NCBI GenBank assembly: GCA_002067705.1
Contig: MVRL01000197.1
Span: forward strand, 1 to 34,331
Length of the DNA: 34,331 bases
Source: Methanosaeta sp. PtaU1.Bin112
Lineage (GTDB): Archaea; Halobacteriota; Methanosarcinia; Methanotrichales; Methanotrichaceae
Reading direction: 5' to 3'
Below are positions 15,273-23,061 of this stretch, piece after piece. The notes beneath the pieces were generated by a model. That model saw nothing but the letters and a program-made list of their open reading frames with translations, was not told the DNA's origin and made no database searches. How positions within the stretch are numbered: the stretch's first letter is position 1; every line of letters begins with the position of its first letter. The position numbers were made by a program, and so were the translations under genes.

Positions 15273-16437
15273 AGGCGGCATCTGCGCCATTACCGGCGTT
15301 CGCGCCGCGGGAGTGCGCCAGGGAAAGTACGGCCTGGCGCTCATCGCCGCCTCCGGTGCGGCTGCAGGCATGTTCACCACCAACAGGGTGAGAGCTGCGC
15401 CGCTGGATGTAACGGCTGAACACCTGGCGGGGGGGCATCTGGACGGCATTATCGCGAACAGCGGCTGCGCCAATGCCTACACAGGCCAGCGCGGGCTTGA
15501 GGATGCCAGGGAAATGGCCCGACTCTTGGCCGGATTTCTGGAAACTGATGAGAAGAAGATTGGCGTGGCCTCGACAGGCGTCATCGGGCGGTACATGGAC
15601 CTGCCGCTCATCACCCAGCTATTCGAGCAGGCCAAAGGAAGGCTGCGCAGCAGCGGCGAGGCTAGCCAGGAAGCGGAGCGGGCCATCATGACCACAGACA
15701 CCAGGGTAAAGGAGATCGCTGTGGAGCATGAAGGGCTGCGCGTAGCAGGTATCGTCAAGGGGGCAGGAATGATCGAGCCGAATGTTGCAACTATGCTCTG
15801 CTTCCTCTACACGGACGCGGACTTTGCCGCGACAAAGCTGCATGAATGCCTTGCCGATGCAGTTCAAGACAGCTTCAATATGCTCACCGTAGACGGAGAC
15901 ACAAGCACCAATGACACTGTGCTCCTCACCGCTACTGGAAAAGTCCAGGCTAAGGAGGAGGATTTCCGCGCCGCCCTGAGGTACGTCTGCACAGAGCTGG
16001 CCCGCATGATGGCTCGGGATGGCGAGGGGGCCAGCAAGTACTTTGAAACGGTCGTCAGCGGGGCGCGGAGCGTCGGAGACGCCCGGTTGGCAGCCAAAGC
16101 AGTCTCTCGCAGCAGCCTTGTCAAGACGGCGGTCTATGGCGCCGACCCCAACTGGGGGCGCATCATCTGTGCGGTGGGATATTCCGGTGCGGAGATGGAC
16201 CCGACCAGGGTCACCCTGGGCCTGGAAGGAAAGAGGCCAGATGGCACAAGCCTGAAGGTCTCCCTGGTGGAAGAGGGCCGAATCGTGGATGGGGTTCTGG
16301 ATCAGGCCAAGGAGATCATGCGAGGGGATACTATCATCATCAATATCGACCTTGCCCTGGGCAGCGCTTCTGCGCGCGGCTTTGGCTGCGATTTGACCCA
16401 TGAGTATGTGAATGTAAACGCCAACTACACAACCTGA
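15259..16437 (+). CDS. argJ: Glutamate N-acetyltransferase / ornithine acetyltransferase
   Basis: ArgJ transfers the acetyl group from N-acetylornithine to glutamate, giving the cyclic acetyl route to arginine. The 392-aa proenzyme has the self-cleavage site: Ala177-Thr178 in KGAGMIEPNVATML, where Thr178 becomes the N-terminal nucleophile of the beta chain. The oxyanion-type STG motif (residues 105-107) is present. Whether the enzyme is mono- or bifunctional cannot be judged. It overlaps the CBS gene by 14 bases and lies 10 bases before argH. Confidence 0.96.
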   Translation: MQRIEGGICAITGVRAAGVRQGKYGLALIAASGAAAGMFTTNRVRAAPLDVTAEHLAGGHLDGIIANSGCANAYTGQRGLEDAREMARLLAGFLETDEKKIGVASTGVIGRYMDLPLITQLFEQAKGRLRSSGEASQEAERAIMTTDTRVKEIAVEHEGLRVAGIVKGAGMIEPNVATMLCFLYTDADFAATKLHECLADAVQDSFNMLTVDGDTSTNDTVLLTATGKVQAKEEDFRAALRYVCTELARMMARDGEGASKYFETVVSGARSVGDARLAAKAVSRSSLVKTAVYGADPNWGRIICAVGYSGAEMDPTRVTLGLEGKRPDGTSLKVSLVEEGRIVDGVLDQAKEIMRGDTIIINIDLALGSASARGFGCDLTHEYVNVNANYTT

Positions 16438-16447
16438 ATGAGCAAAC

Positions 16448-17887
16448 ATGTTTCGTGATCAACGTCTTGGGGAAAGCCGACAGGATGTCCAGGACTATCT
16501 CTCCAGCCGGGAGGCGGACGAGCGCATATTCGTTGCAGATTTGCTGGTGGACAGAGCCCACCTGGCGATGCTCAGAGAGCAGGGTCTGATCTCGGGAGAG
16601 GTATGCTGCCGAATTCTTGAGGCTCTTGATGACCTGATGAAAGAGGGCTCGCAGTCTCTGGGCGCAGGCGAGGATGTTCATGAGGCCATTGAGGCTTATG
16701 TCCTGGCTCGCGTGGGCCCGGAGGGCGGCAGGATGCACACCGGTCGCTCCAGAAATGACGAGGTTGCGACCTGCATCCGTCTCGCTCTGCGCACTCAGAT
16801 GCTGGACCTCTTGCAGGAGCTATTCAGCCTGCAGGCTACGCTGGTCCGGCTGGCGGAAGAGCATACCGGGACCGTGATTCCCGGGTTCACTCACACCCAG
16901 CATGCCCAGCCCACGACGCTAGCTCATCATCTCCTGGCCCATGCCGATGCCCTCGGCAGAGACCAGTCCCGTCTGGAGGATGCCTACCAGAGGGTAAATC
17001 TTAGCCCACTGGGCGCGGCGGCCTTTGCCTCTACCGGCTTTAAGATAGACCGGCAGAGGACGGCCCAGCTTTTAGGCTTTGACGGACTGGTGGAAAACAG
17101 CATGGATGCCGTGTCCAGCCGGGACTTCATCCTGGAGGTTCTCTCTTGCCTTTCCATCTTGATGGTCAATGCCAGCCGCCTGGCTGAGGAGCTGGTGCTC
17201 TGGTCCACCTCGGAATTCGCTTATCTTGAGCTGGATAACCTATATGCTTCTACCAGCTCCATCATGCCCCAGAAGAAGAATCCGGATACTGCTGAGCTGG
17301 CCCGCGGAAAAACGGGTTCCGTCCTGGGAAGCCTCATGGCTGCGCTTTCCATCTGCAAGGGACTGCCCATGAGCTACAACCGCGACCTGCAGGAGGTAAC
17401 GCCTCACCTCTGGCGCGGCCTGGACTGGGCGAGAAGCACGGTGCGCATCCTGGAGGGCTGCGTTTCATCGCTCCGGTTCAACCTGCCCCGGCTGGCTGCC
17501 AGCTCGGGCGCTGGCTTTTCCACTGCCACGGAGATTGCCGATTCGCTGGTGAGAATCACCGGCATGCCTTTCCGCACGGCGCACAGCATCGTGGGCCGCA
17601 TCGCCGCCTCAGGCACCAGGCCGAGCCTCGCCGAGCTGGACGGGATCGCCCTGGAGCTGGCAGGCTTCAGGGCCAGCGAGCGCGGCTTTTCAGAATCGGA
17701 CCTCGAAAGGGCGCTGGACCCGAAGAGCAATGTCGCCCTGCGGGCTAATACTGGAGGGCCTGCGCCATCTGAGACGAAACGGATGGTCAGGGACAGGCGG
17801 GAGCGGATAGCAAAGGGAGAGCAGAGGCTGGCCGAGAGGCGCAGCCGGGCGGAGAAGGCGCTGGGGGAGCTAGCTGCCGAGGAATAG
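16448..17887 (+). CDS. argH: Argininosuccinate lyase
   Basis: ArgH cleaves argininosuccinate to arginine and fumarate. The 479-aa protein has the superfamily motifs HTGRSRNDE (97-105), THTQHAQPTT (148-157) and the signature SSIMPQKKNPD (270-280) with the catalytic Ser. The residue before the signature Ser pair is Thr rather than the common Gly, which is tolerated in related archaeal enzymes. The C-terminal ~35 residues are an Arg/Glu-rich helical tail. Start ATG 16448; another ATG at 16438 opens only a six-codon frame. argG, the preceding step, is not in the window. Confidence 0.96.
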   Translation: MFRDQRLGESRQDVQDYLSSREADERIFVADLLVDRAHLAMLREQGLISGEVCCRILEALDDLMKEGSQSLGAGEDVHEAIEAYVLARVGPEGGRMHTGRSRNDEVATCIRLALRTQMLDLLQELFSLQATLVRLAEEHTGTVIPGFTHTQHAQPTTLAHHLLAHADALGRDQSRLEDAYQRVNLSPLGAAAFASTGFKIDRQRTAQLLGFDGLVENSMDAVSSRDFILEVLSCLSILMVNASRLAEELVLWSTSEFAYLELDNLYASTSSIMPQKKNPDTAELARGKTGSVLGSLMAALSICKGLPMSYNRDLQEVTPHLWRGLDWARSTVRILEGCVSSLRFNLPRLAASSGAGFSTATEIADSLVRITGMPFRTAHSIVGRIAASGTRPSLAELDGIALELAGFRASERGFSESDLERALDPKSNVALRANTGGPAPSETKRMVRDRRERIAKGEQRLAERRSRAEKALGELAAEE

Positions 17888-18101
17888 TCAAACAGGCAGG
17901 AAAAAGGAATTTGCCTGGGAGAAGATGCTCACAATACTCCAGATCTGCTGCGGGGCATATAATTCATTTTTTGCTGAAAGGCCTATCGCCAGACTCTGCA
18001 CCATGCTGATATTGGATGATCTGAGATCGATGAATTTACAGGCATAATCCTTAGTCGTAACTCTACATAAAAAATTTATTAATAATGATTCAGTGCAATA
18101 G

Positions 18102-18323
18102 CTACCTCTCGATACGATCCGCAGCTTTAGGGATACCTCTAACACCCATGCGATTTTGAGCAGAGGGGCTATCAGTCTGGACCCATTTAATTGCTATTGT
18201 GTTCTTTGAACACACTCTATGAACCCTTTTGTTGTCTTCACTTGCACAATCCGCACAAATTTCATCTTTGCACAACACACAGAATCCAATTCTCCCAGTG
18301 TTTGTGCCGCAATGCTTGCACAT
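18102..18323 (-). CDS. Small zinc-finger protein (B-box/RING-like Cys pattern)
   Basis: The 73-aa product is dominated by zinc ligands: C2-x2-C5, C15-x2-C18, C23-x2-C26, then H35-x2-C38. The eight ligands would bind two zinc ions in a cross-brace like a B-box or RING. The C-terminal half is a polar tail without a fold I recognise. The ATG is preceded by AGGTGA at normal spacing and lies 13 bases after the stop of the zinc-ribbon membrane gene, so the two form a unit. The region is clearly richer in A+T than its surroundings. Function unknown; the Cys-rich head may bind protein or nucleic acid. Confidence 0.62.
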   Translation of the reverse strand: MCKHCGTNTGRIGFCVLCKDEICADCASEDNKRVHRVCSKNTIAIKWVQTDSPSAQNRMGVRGIPKAADRIER

Positions 18324-18336
18324 GAAACGTCACCTG

Positions 18337-19053
18337 CTATAGTAAACCAATTCCAATTGCTCCTATCAATATAACTAATATTAATAAAGTAAATACCGCA
18401 AAGATTGTTATTACATATGATTTTATAACCCTATTAGACTTCTTGTTATTTAAATAATAATTAATTTTAAGTACATCATTATTAATATGATCCGCCAAAC
18501 ACCTATGAACGTCAACTAAACTGCAATCTTTATTCTGAGCGATGAAATCCCTATCTATCCACTTATATACGTAATCATCTCTGGGAATAAGCCGGTTTCC
18601 TATTATGTAAAATACTTTCTTTATGAAGGGAATTGCACCTTTCTCTGAATTGGAGTCGATGCTCAAAGCCGAGCCTGTTCCATATGCACGAAATGCAAAT
18701 ATGACCGCCGCAATGAATAGAATCACTATCGTGAAATAGAGAACATAAATTATTACGAGCAAATACTGAGGAAATATAACATTATTATCGTTAATCTCCT
18801 GAATTTTGCCCCCCCGAATGGTTATAATGCCTCCAAAAGCGGTTAGAATTGTAACTGACAAACCCAATAATCCAATATAGATGCCTGCCTTTGTATCCAG
18901 GTATTCTCTTCTGGCTTCTTCTTGCTTCATTAGATCATACAACTGATCATAAGCAAAACCCATGCTCTTTGGAGATATCAACTCTTCGCTGCAATAGAAA
19001 CAGTACTTCCAATCTTCAAGTACCGTCCTTCCGCAAGAAGGGCAAACTGGCAT
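18337..19053 (-). CDS. Zinc-ribbon membrane protein with a TM hairpin and a C-terminal TM helix
   Basis: The 238-aa protein starts with a zinc ribbon (C4-x2-C7-x10-C18-x2-C21). A charged helix ending in EEARREYLDTKAG leads into TM1 (~56-77) and TM2 (~97-121). A soluble segment of about 90 residues follows (with a DRD and a KINYYLNNKK helix), then TM3 (212-238) to the end. A DTKAG motif entering the first helix and a two-plus-one TM layout are reminiscent of the Pycsar TM effector and SLATT-type membrane proteins of antiphage signalling, but the zinc ribbon is unusual and no cyclase is adjacent. The ATG has no ribosome-binding site and a TTTTTTATGG box about 27 bases upstream, suggesting a leaderless mRNA. 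Codon use is A+T-rich, indicating probable transfer. Confidence 0.7.
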   Translation of the reverse strand: MPVCPSCGRTVLEDWKYCFYCSEELISPKSMGFAYDQLYDLMKQEEARREYLDTKAGIYIGLLGLSVTILTAFGGIITIRGGKIQEINDNNVIFPQYLLVIIYVLYFTIVILFIAAVIFAFRAYGTGSALSIDSNSEKGAIPFIKKVFYIIGNRLIPRDDYVYKWIDRDFIAQNKDCSLVDVHRCLADHINNDVLKINYYLNNKKSNRVIKSYVITIFAVFTLLILVILIGAIGIGLL

Positions 19054-19323
19054 AATTAGTTATTCCATTTAGTTCCATAAAAAACTATCTTCATAATATT
19101 TCGTAGTATGACAAAGCCAATTGGTCCAGACTTGGTCGTCTCTTTTCAATCCTTGTGGTAAATGGGCTTTTTTATATCCTTCTGCCCTTTCTTGAGTCTA
19201 TCAGCTACTTTGATTAATTTGCCTTGAAAGCTGGCAGCATGGCGATCACCTCCATCTCCCCGCTACCTACCCCGGAACATTTGCTCCTTAAATGTACCTA
19301 GCTACGTCTCCGGTTCCCCAGCG
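19054..19323. other. Intergenic stretch without a supported gene
   Basis: This 270-base region upstream of the A+T-rich pair has no reading frame of convincing length. On the minus strand a 37-codon open stretch without a start (Lys-rich, ending KKPIYHKD) could be a worn gene remnant. The part nearest 19054 should carry the promoter of the membrane-protein gene. Confidence 0.4.
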
Positions 19324-19854
19324 CTAAGATGGCATTGCAACAGACAGATGATCATCAAAAACCGTATCATCTTCATCAATGTTTGCATCCTTGAATATGT
19401 TCGCGAAGACGGTGAACGTTGTCTTTCCCGACCGGCAGCTGCCATCTGCCAGGCAGGCCGTGTAGGTCCCGCCTGCCAGCGAGGACAATGATAGATTGAG
19501 CCCGTACCGGTCGAGGGATCCTTCCGGCGCTACCGCCAGGCTCATCCTATCCCCGGAGATGCAGCCGCTTGCTATGACCTTTTTGCTTTCCTTTCCCTGG
19601 GTTATGATCCCGCTGCCGGAAATTGCCTCTTCGTTCTGGGTGAGGTACAGCTTCACCTTCTCGGGGGTTTTTCCCATAAGATCAAATGACCAGGCGCCGG
19701 TCACATTCAAGCTGACGGGTTCCTGGGATGGTTGTATGGACATCGATTCGCCCAGCCGGCTGGGATCGAGGGGATCAATTGGCTTTGCATCCGTTTGTGC
19801 CAGAAAGAAGGCGACAACCGTTATGCTGAGCAGCAACCCGTAATATCTCATCAT
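19324..19854 (-). CDS. Small secreted protein, paralogue of the one at 2614-3168
   Basis: The 176-aa product has a signal peptide (MMRYYG, hydrophobic core to residue ~20, likely cut near TDA-K). Its core shows the same landmarks as the 2614-3168 protein in the same order: GAWSFDLM, LYLTQNEEAISGSG, GxxxGDRMSLAV and GTYTACL, then a C-terminal acidic tail (NIDEDDTVFDDH). Two Cys (SGC, GSC) could form a disulfide outside the cell. GGGAGAG before the ATG is a good ribosome-binding site. Function unknown; a small exported beta-barrel is likely. Confidence 0.72.
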   Translation of the reverse strand: MMRYYGLLLSITVVAFFLAQTDAKPIDPLDPSRLGESMSIQPSQEPVSLNVTGAWSFDLMGKTPEKVKLYLTQNEEAISGSGIITQGKESKKVIASGCISGDRMSLAVAPEGSLDRYGLNLSLSSLAGGTYTACLADGSCRSGKTTFTVFANIFKDANIDEDDTVFDDHLSVAMPS

Positions 19855-19956
19855 TATTCTCTCCCGAGTTATAGAATACAGTCTTGGAAACCCAATTTCA
19901 GATGAGGATATTACTATTTGACGATTTCGCCTTAGCCAAATGCCGAACCTGATAAC

Positions 19957-20349
19957 TCAATATTCCACAACTCTCAGCCCAGGAAGAAGCAAAAAGTGTC
20001 GGTCCCGGCTAACAACGCCTGCCCCATATGCCAGGGCAATGGCGGCTATGGCCTCATCAAGATCGCCCACCGGCCTGCCGGAGGATCTGAGCCAGGCGGA
20101 GAGGGCACCGAAGATCTCATAAGCATCTTCATTTAAGTCGAGCACTAAGAGCTGATCCAGCATTGCGCTCAACATTCTGAGGTTCTCATCGATTTTTTTT
20201 GAAAGGAAGACGCCTCTGTATAATTCCAGGACATTTATTGACGTAGTGCAAACGGATTCGTTGCCATCCTCAAGACGGGAGAGCATCTCCTGAGCTTTTT
20301 GCCTGCCCCGCAATAGGTCCACAATAAAAGCGGTGTCTAGGACAATCAA
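19957..20349 (-). CDS. vapC: PIN-domain toxin VapC
   Basis: The 130-aa protein has the four acidic residues of the PIN nuclease: D5 in MIVLDTA, E42 in VLELYRG, D98 in [11 protein letters not shown] and D116 in SRDRHF. PIN toxins cleave RNA, often tRNA or rRNA, with Mg. Its start overlaps the vapB stop by four bases. The C-terminus is intact and of normal length. Confidence 0.95.
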   Translation of the reverse strand: MIVLDTAFIVDLLRGRQKAQEMLSRLEDGNESVCTTSINVLELYRGVFLSKKIDENLRMLSAMLDQLLVLDLNEDAYEIFGALSAWLRSSGRPVGDLDEAIAAIALAYGAGVVSRDRHFLLLPGLRVVEY

Positions 20350-20573
20350 AGATCAGCACCTCGCATTTTGGCCTGGCGCATCTCTTGGGATGCTCTCTCG
20401 ATTGAATCTGCAAGATCTGGGTTCAGGCCGATTTCAGCCAGTACAACAGAGAGCTTCTTTCTGGCAGGGTAGTATTTCAGGATCACATCCGAGAAGCTCT
20501 CCTTCTCCGAGGCTTTCAGGCTTTTCAGCTTCATGTATGCTTCCTCAGTTATGCTGATGGTTCTCGTGGACAT
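20346..20573 (-). CDS. vapB: Antitoxin VapB (DUF217-type)
   Basis: The 75-aa protein begins with [16 protein letters not shown] and [10 protein letters not shown], the hallmarks of the archaeal VapB family of the DUF217 kind; the C-terminal half ([12 protein letters not shown]) is the toxin-binding tail. It precedes and overlaps vapC. The 103 bases upstream, shared with the divergent MFS gene, contain AAAATACTAAATAC on the minus strand about 30 bases before the ATG, a likely promoter for a short-leader mRNA. Confidence 0.92.
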   Translation of the reverse strand: MSTRTISITEEAYMKLKSLKASEKESFSDVILKYYPARKKLSVVLAEIGLNPDLADSIERASQEMRQAKMRGADL

Positions 20574-20676
20574 GAGAACTATCTGTGTATGTATGTGTAT
20601 TTAGTATTTTGGGAGAACGAGAGCGAAAGCCAGATGTATGTCCCATGCTAGCTTGCCTCATGGAGATTGATCTGAT

Positions 20677-21903
20677 TTGGCCAAAGACCGAGAAGCTATA
20701 TTAGCCGTCCTCGGCGCTTGCGTTGCCATCTTCTTTCCGGGCGCTCTCACCTTCGGCTTTCCAGGCGTCATGGCATCCATCTGGCAGGAGATGTTTCATG
20801 TCGGTCGCGCCGCCACGGGCCTTACCATCTTCTTCATGCTCGCTGCTGTGGGCACTTTCATGTTCCTGGTGGGCCGATGGCAGGAGCGCTGGGGACCGCG
20901 GCGCATGATCTCCCTGGGAATCATCCTCACCGCCTTCGCCTCGCTGGTGGTCTCTGGGGCCGGCTCGATTTCCTCGGTCTACGCATGGGCTTTCATCAAT
21001 GGCCTGGCCTCAAGCTTCGTTTATGTTCCTGCCCTGACGCTGGTGCAGTGGTGCTATCCGAAGAGAAGAGGGCTGGTGGCAGGCCTGGTGAGCATGGTCT
21101 TCGGCCTTTCCGCAGCCGTCATGTCCCCCATCTTCGCAGAGATGCTCTCCGCCTTCGGCTACCAGCGAATGAACCTCCTTCTGGCGGCAATCACCCTATT
21201 CATAGGCCTTTTGGGCGCGTATTTCGCCCGGGCCCCCCAGGCCTGGGAAGATGCCGCCTCTGCCCGGCGAGCTGGTGGCGCTGCCGCCAGACAGGCAGCG
21301 CAGATTGTATCAGCGAGGTCGTTTACCGTATCGGAGAGCCTGCACACGAGAAGCTTCTGGCTTCTCTGGGCTACCTGGACCTTTGCCGGAGCGGCGGGAG
21401 TCTCCATGACCATCCTGGCCACCGAGTACGGCCTCTTCCTGGGCTTCTCCCTGCCCTCGGCCATCTTCATTCTCACCGCCTTCAATCTGACCAACGGAAT
21501 GAGCCGGCTATGTAGCGGCATTTTATCAGATCGGTTCGGGCGAAATCCGGTCATGAGCCTGGCCTTCCTGGCTGCCGCCTGCGCCTACTTCCTCCTTCCC
21601 TGGGCTCACGCACTGGGGATATGCGCTCTGCTGGCTGCAGTGGTGGGCTTTTCCTTCGGCACTCTCTTCTCGGTCTCAGCGCCGCTGGTAGCAGACTGCT
21701 TCGGCCTGGAGCATTTTGGTGCCATCTTCGGCCTGACCTTCGCCGCCTACGGTTTTGTGGCCGGGCCGCTCGGCCCCACACTCTCCGGATACCTGCTGGA
21801 TGTGACAGCAGACAACTTCTTCCTGGTCTTCCTCTATTTGGGCGTCTTCTGCCTGATAGCGAGCCTTTGCATCCGCCAGGTTGTGCCGCCGCAGCGGAGC
21901 TGA
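20677..21903 (+). CDS. Major facilitator transporter, oxalate/formate antiporter (OFA)-like
   Basis: The 408-aa protein has 12 predicted membrane helices in two halves, the loop 2-3 motif GRWQERWGPRR and its counterpart SDRFGRNP in the second half. The N-terminal order (GALTFGFPGVMASIWQEMF) is like the OFA branch of MFS, which exchanges carboxylates such as formate and oxalate. Substrate is not determined. The start is TTG 20677, with GGAG 11 bases upstream; an ATG at 20660 is out of frame. The central cytoplasmic loop (res ~185-215) is Ala/Arg-rich. It is convergent with the next gene (4-base gap). Confidence 0.85.
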   Translation: MAKDREAILAVLGACVAIFFPGALTFGFPGVMASIWQEMFHVGRAATGLTIFFMLAAVGTFMFLVGRWQERWGPRRMISLGIILTAFASLVVSGAGSISSVYAWAFINGLASSFVYVPALTLVQWCYPKRRGLVAGLVSMVFGLSAAVMSPIFAEMLSAFGYQRMNLLLAAITLFIGLLGAYFARAPQAWEDAASARRAGGAAARQAAQIVSARSFTVSESLHTRSFWLLWATWTFAGAAGVSMTILATEYGLFLGFSLPSAIFILTAFNLTNGMSRLCSGILSDRFGRNPVMSLAFLAAACAYFLLPWAHALGICALLAAVVGFSFGTLFSVSAPLVADCFGLEHFGAIFGLTFAAYGFVAGPLGPTLSGYLLDVTADNFFLVFLYLGVFCLIASLCIRQVVPPQRS

Positions 21904-21907
21904 GTCG

Positions 21908-22318
21908 CTATATTGGAAACTGCACATCCACCTCTACCATCTTCCCGCCCAGGCGCAGCGCCTGCCCGGCAGCACCACAGTCCTTCATGAGAAATATCCG
22001 CCACTGGTCAGTTTCGATCATGGCCAGAGAGTCCTTGAGCAGAGAGGAATATCGGCTCTGCCTGGGAAGCTTGACCGCATAGCCTCGGGTGCTCTCCGCT
22101 AGAGTTACCTCAAAGCCCCTCCTCTCCAGAAGTTTTTGCACAAGGTTTCTCTCCCCAGGAGTTCTGATGACGAAGCGATAGCTATCTCTATCGTAGTAGT
22201 CGGCCAGCTCTTTAAAGATGCTTCTATCTTCAAAGAAATGCTTGAATGCCCAGTGGCGACCGGCTTTGATGATGGTGATGCTCTTTCTGGGTGCAGCGGG
22301 CGGGGCCATGTCTGGCAT
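21908..22318 (-). CDS. Conserved-looking protein of unknown function
   Basis: The 136-aa protein is soluble, with no signal peptide or helix. A leader rich in Pro and Ala is followed by alternating strands and helices (KSITIIKAGRHWAFKHFF, RFVIRTPGERNLVQKLLERR, GYAVKLPRQSRYSSLLKDSL, DQWRIFLMKDC). I do not recognise the family. GAGAGGA before the ATG and a TATA-like ATTTTATATCAT about 45 bases upstream on the minus strand support expression. The gene points towards the MFS gene. Confidence 0.65.
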   Translation of the reverse strand: MPDMAPPAAPRKSITIIKAGRHWAFKHFFEDRSIFKELADYYDRDSYRFVIRTPGERNLVQKLLERRGFEVTLAESTRGYAVKLPRQSRYSSLLKDSLAMIETDQWRIFLMKDCGAAGQALRLGGKMVEVDVQFPI

Positions 22319-22506
22319 AGCAGGGTCCTCTCAGGTCAGACATAATTATCATAATAATATGATATAAAATTTTGCAAGGAGGGGGAATATTTAGCTTCGA
22401 TCGGTCACCTTGCAGCGACCAGCACTGATTGCTCAGCATCTTTTATAAATGTTATGGCCTCTTGTTAGCGCTTACTGGGCCTACTCGCAAATCTGAACTG
22501 CTTAAC

Positions 22507-22526
22507 AGCTAATGCGCAGATTAGCT
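22507..22526. promoter_or_regulatory. Inverted repeat upstream of the RelB-like gene
   Basis: AGCTAAT and ATTAGCT, perfect 7-base arms, are separated by GCGCAG. Four T residues follow directly and a TATA-like CATAAATTA (22531-22539) begins five bases later, about 45 bases before the ATG at 22581. It could be an operator for the toxin-antitoxin promoter or a small hairpin terminator. A second strong TATA box (TTTTATAAAT, 22441-22450) about 60 bases earlier has no gene of its own. Confidence 0.4.
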
Positions 22527-22580
22527 TTTCCATAAATTATTGCGCAATCCATATAGCCTTAAAGATGGCAACTGTTTACT

Positions 22581-22739
22581 ATGGCCGGGTCCAGCGAAGT
22601 TGTGGTCGTTAAAGATACTAATGAAGATGCTGTAAAAAAATTTGAGGACGGCCTTGCCAAAAGCATCAAGCAGTACAAGGCTGGCGAAGTAAAAGCTCTT
22701 GATGATAAAGAAGAGTTTATAAGAACTCTCATTGAGTGA
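22581..22739 (+). CDS. Small RelB-like antitoxin candidate
   Basis: The 52-aa product (MAGSSEVVVVKDTNE..., ending FIRTLIE) is acidic and mostly helical, as expected of a short antitoxin. It overlaps by one base (TGATG) the start of a RelE/ParE-type toxin reading frame, and that arrangement, more than its own sequence, supports the assignment. No DNA-binding motif is clear at the N-terminus. A TATA-like box lies about 45 bases upstream; no ribosome-binding site is visible. Confidence 0.6.
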   Translation: MAGSSEVVVVKDTNEDAVKKFEDGLAKSIKQYKAGEVKALDDKEEFIRTLIE

Positions 22740-23012
22740 TGATATACCATTACCACCGAACGATCGAGTTCAGAGAGAATTTCAAGAGGCTTACTCAAAA
22801 GAATAAGGCCCTCCAAGTTCGATTGGCCAAAAAGATTCGTCAGATTCTTGATAATCCTTTCATTGGCGAGCTAAAAGGCACGAATTAAAGCATGCTCGTG
22901 GCTCACATGTTGACCCATATGTTATCGTCTATGTAGTAAAAGCGATACAATCACTTTTATTTATGTAGATCATCATAATTCTGTTTATCAAAAAGCCACG
23001 GATATCTTTTAA
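22739..23012 (+). pseudogene. RelE/ParE-family toxin broken by two frameshifts
   Basis: From ATG 22739 the frame gives 49 residues of a RelE-type toxin (FRENFKRLTQKN, VRLAKKIRQILDNPF) and stops at TAA 22886. A second frame overlapping from 22882 continues the family (LKHARGSHVDPYVIVYVVK) to a stop at 22966. A third, from 22941, gives the C-terminus (SDTITFIYVDHHNSVYQ) to TAA 23010. The three pieces together make a normal ~90-aa toxin, so two indels have interrupted it. The first lies near 22880-22885, the second near 22935-22945. Sequencing error is possible but would have to occur twice. Confidence 0.8.
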
Positions 23013-23026
23013 AAAATGGGAATTAG

Positions 23027-23060
23027 GATTCACAAATTAAAATAAAAATAATTAAAAAAA
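23027..23060 (-). terminator. Oligo-T terminator of the GltD-like gene
   Basis: Immediately after the stop codon on the minus strand come T7, T5 and T4 tracts separated by A residues, without a hairpin. This is the U-rich 3' end preferred by archaeal polymerase. Confidence 0.6.
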
Positions 23061-23061
23061 T

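Noticed and set aside
15619-16449. 276-aa minus-strand frame opposite argJ
   Set aside because: Shadow of argJ; no motif and no start signal.
17888-18145. 85-aa minus-strand reading frame after argH
   Set aside because: It overlaps the start of the zinc-finger gene's tail region, has no ribosome-binding site and no family resemblance. The 214-base gap 17888-18101 is A+T-rich and probably carries transcript ends only.
19110-19230. Lys-rich 37-codon minus-strand stretch ending KKPIYHKD
   Set aside because: No start codon after the preceding stop; at most a gene remnant, kept as a note only.
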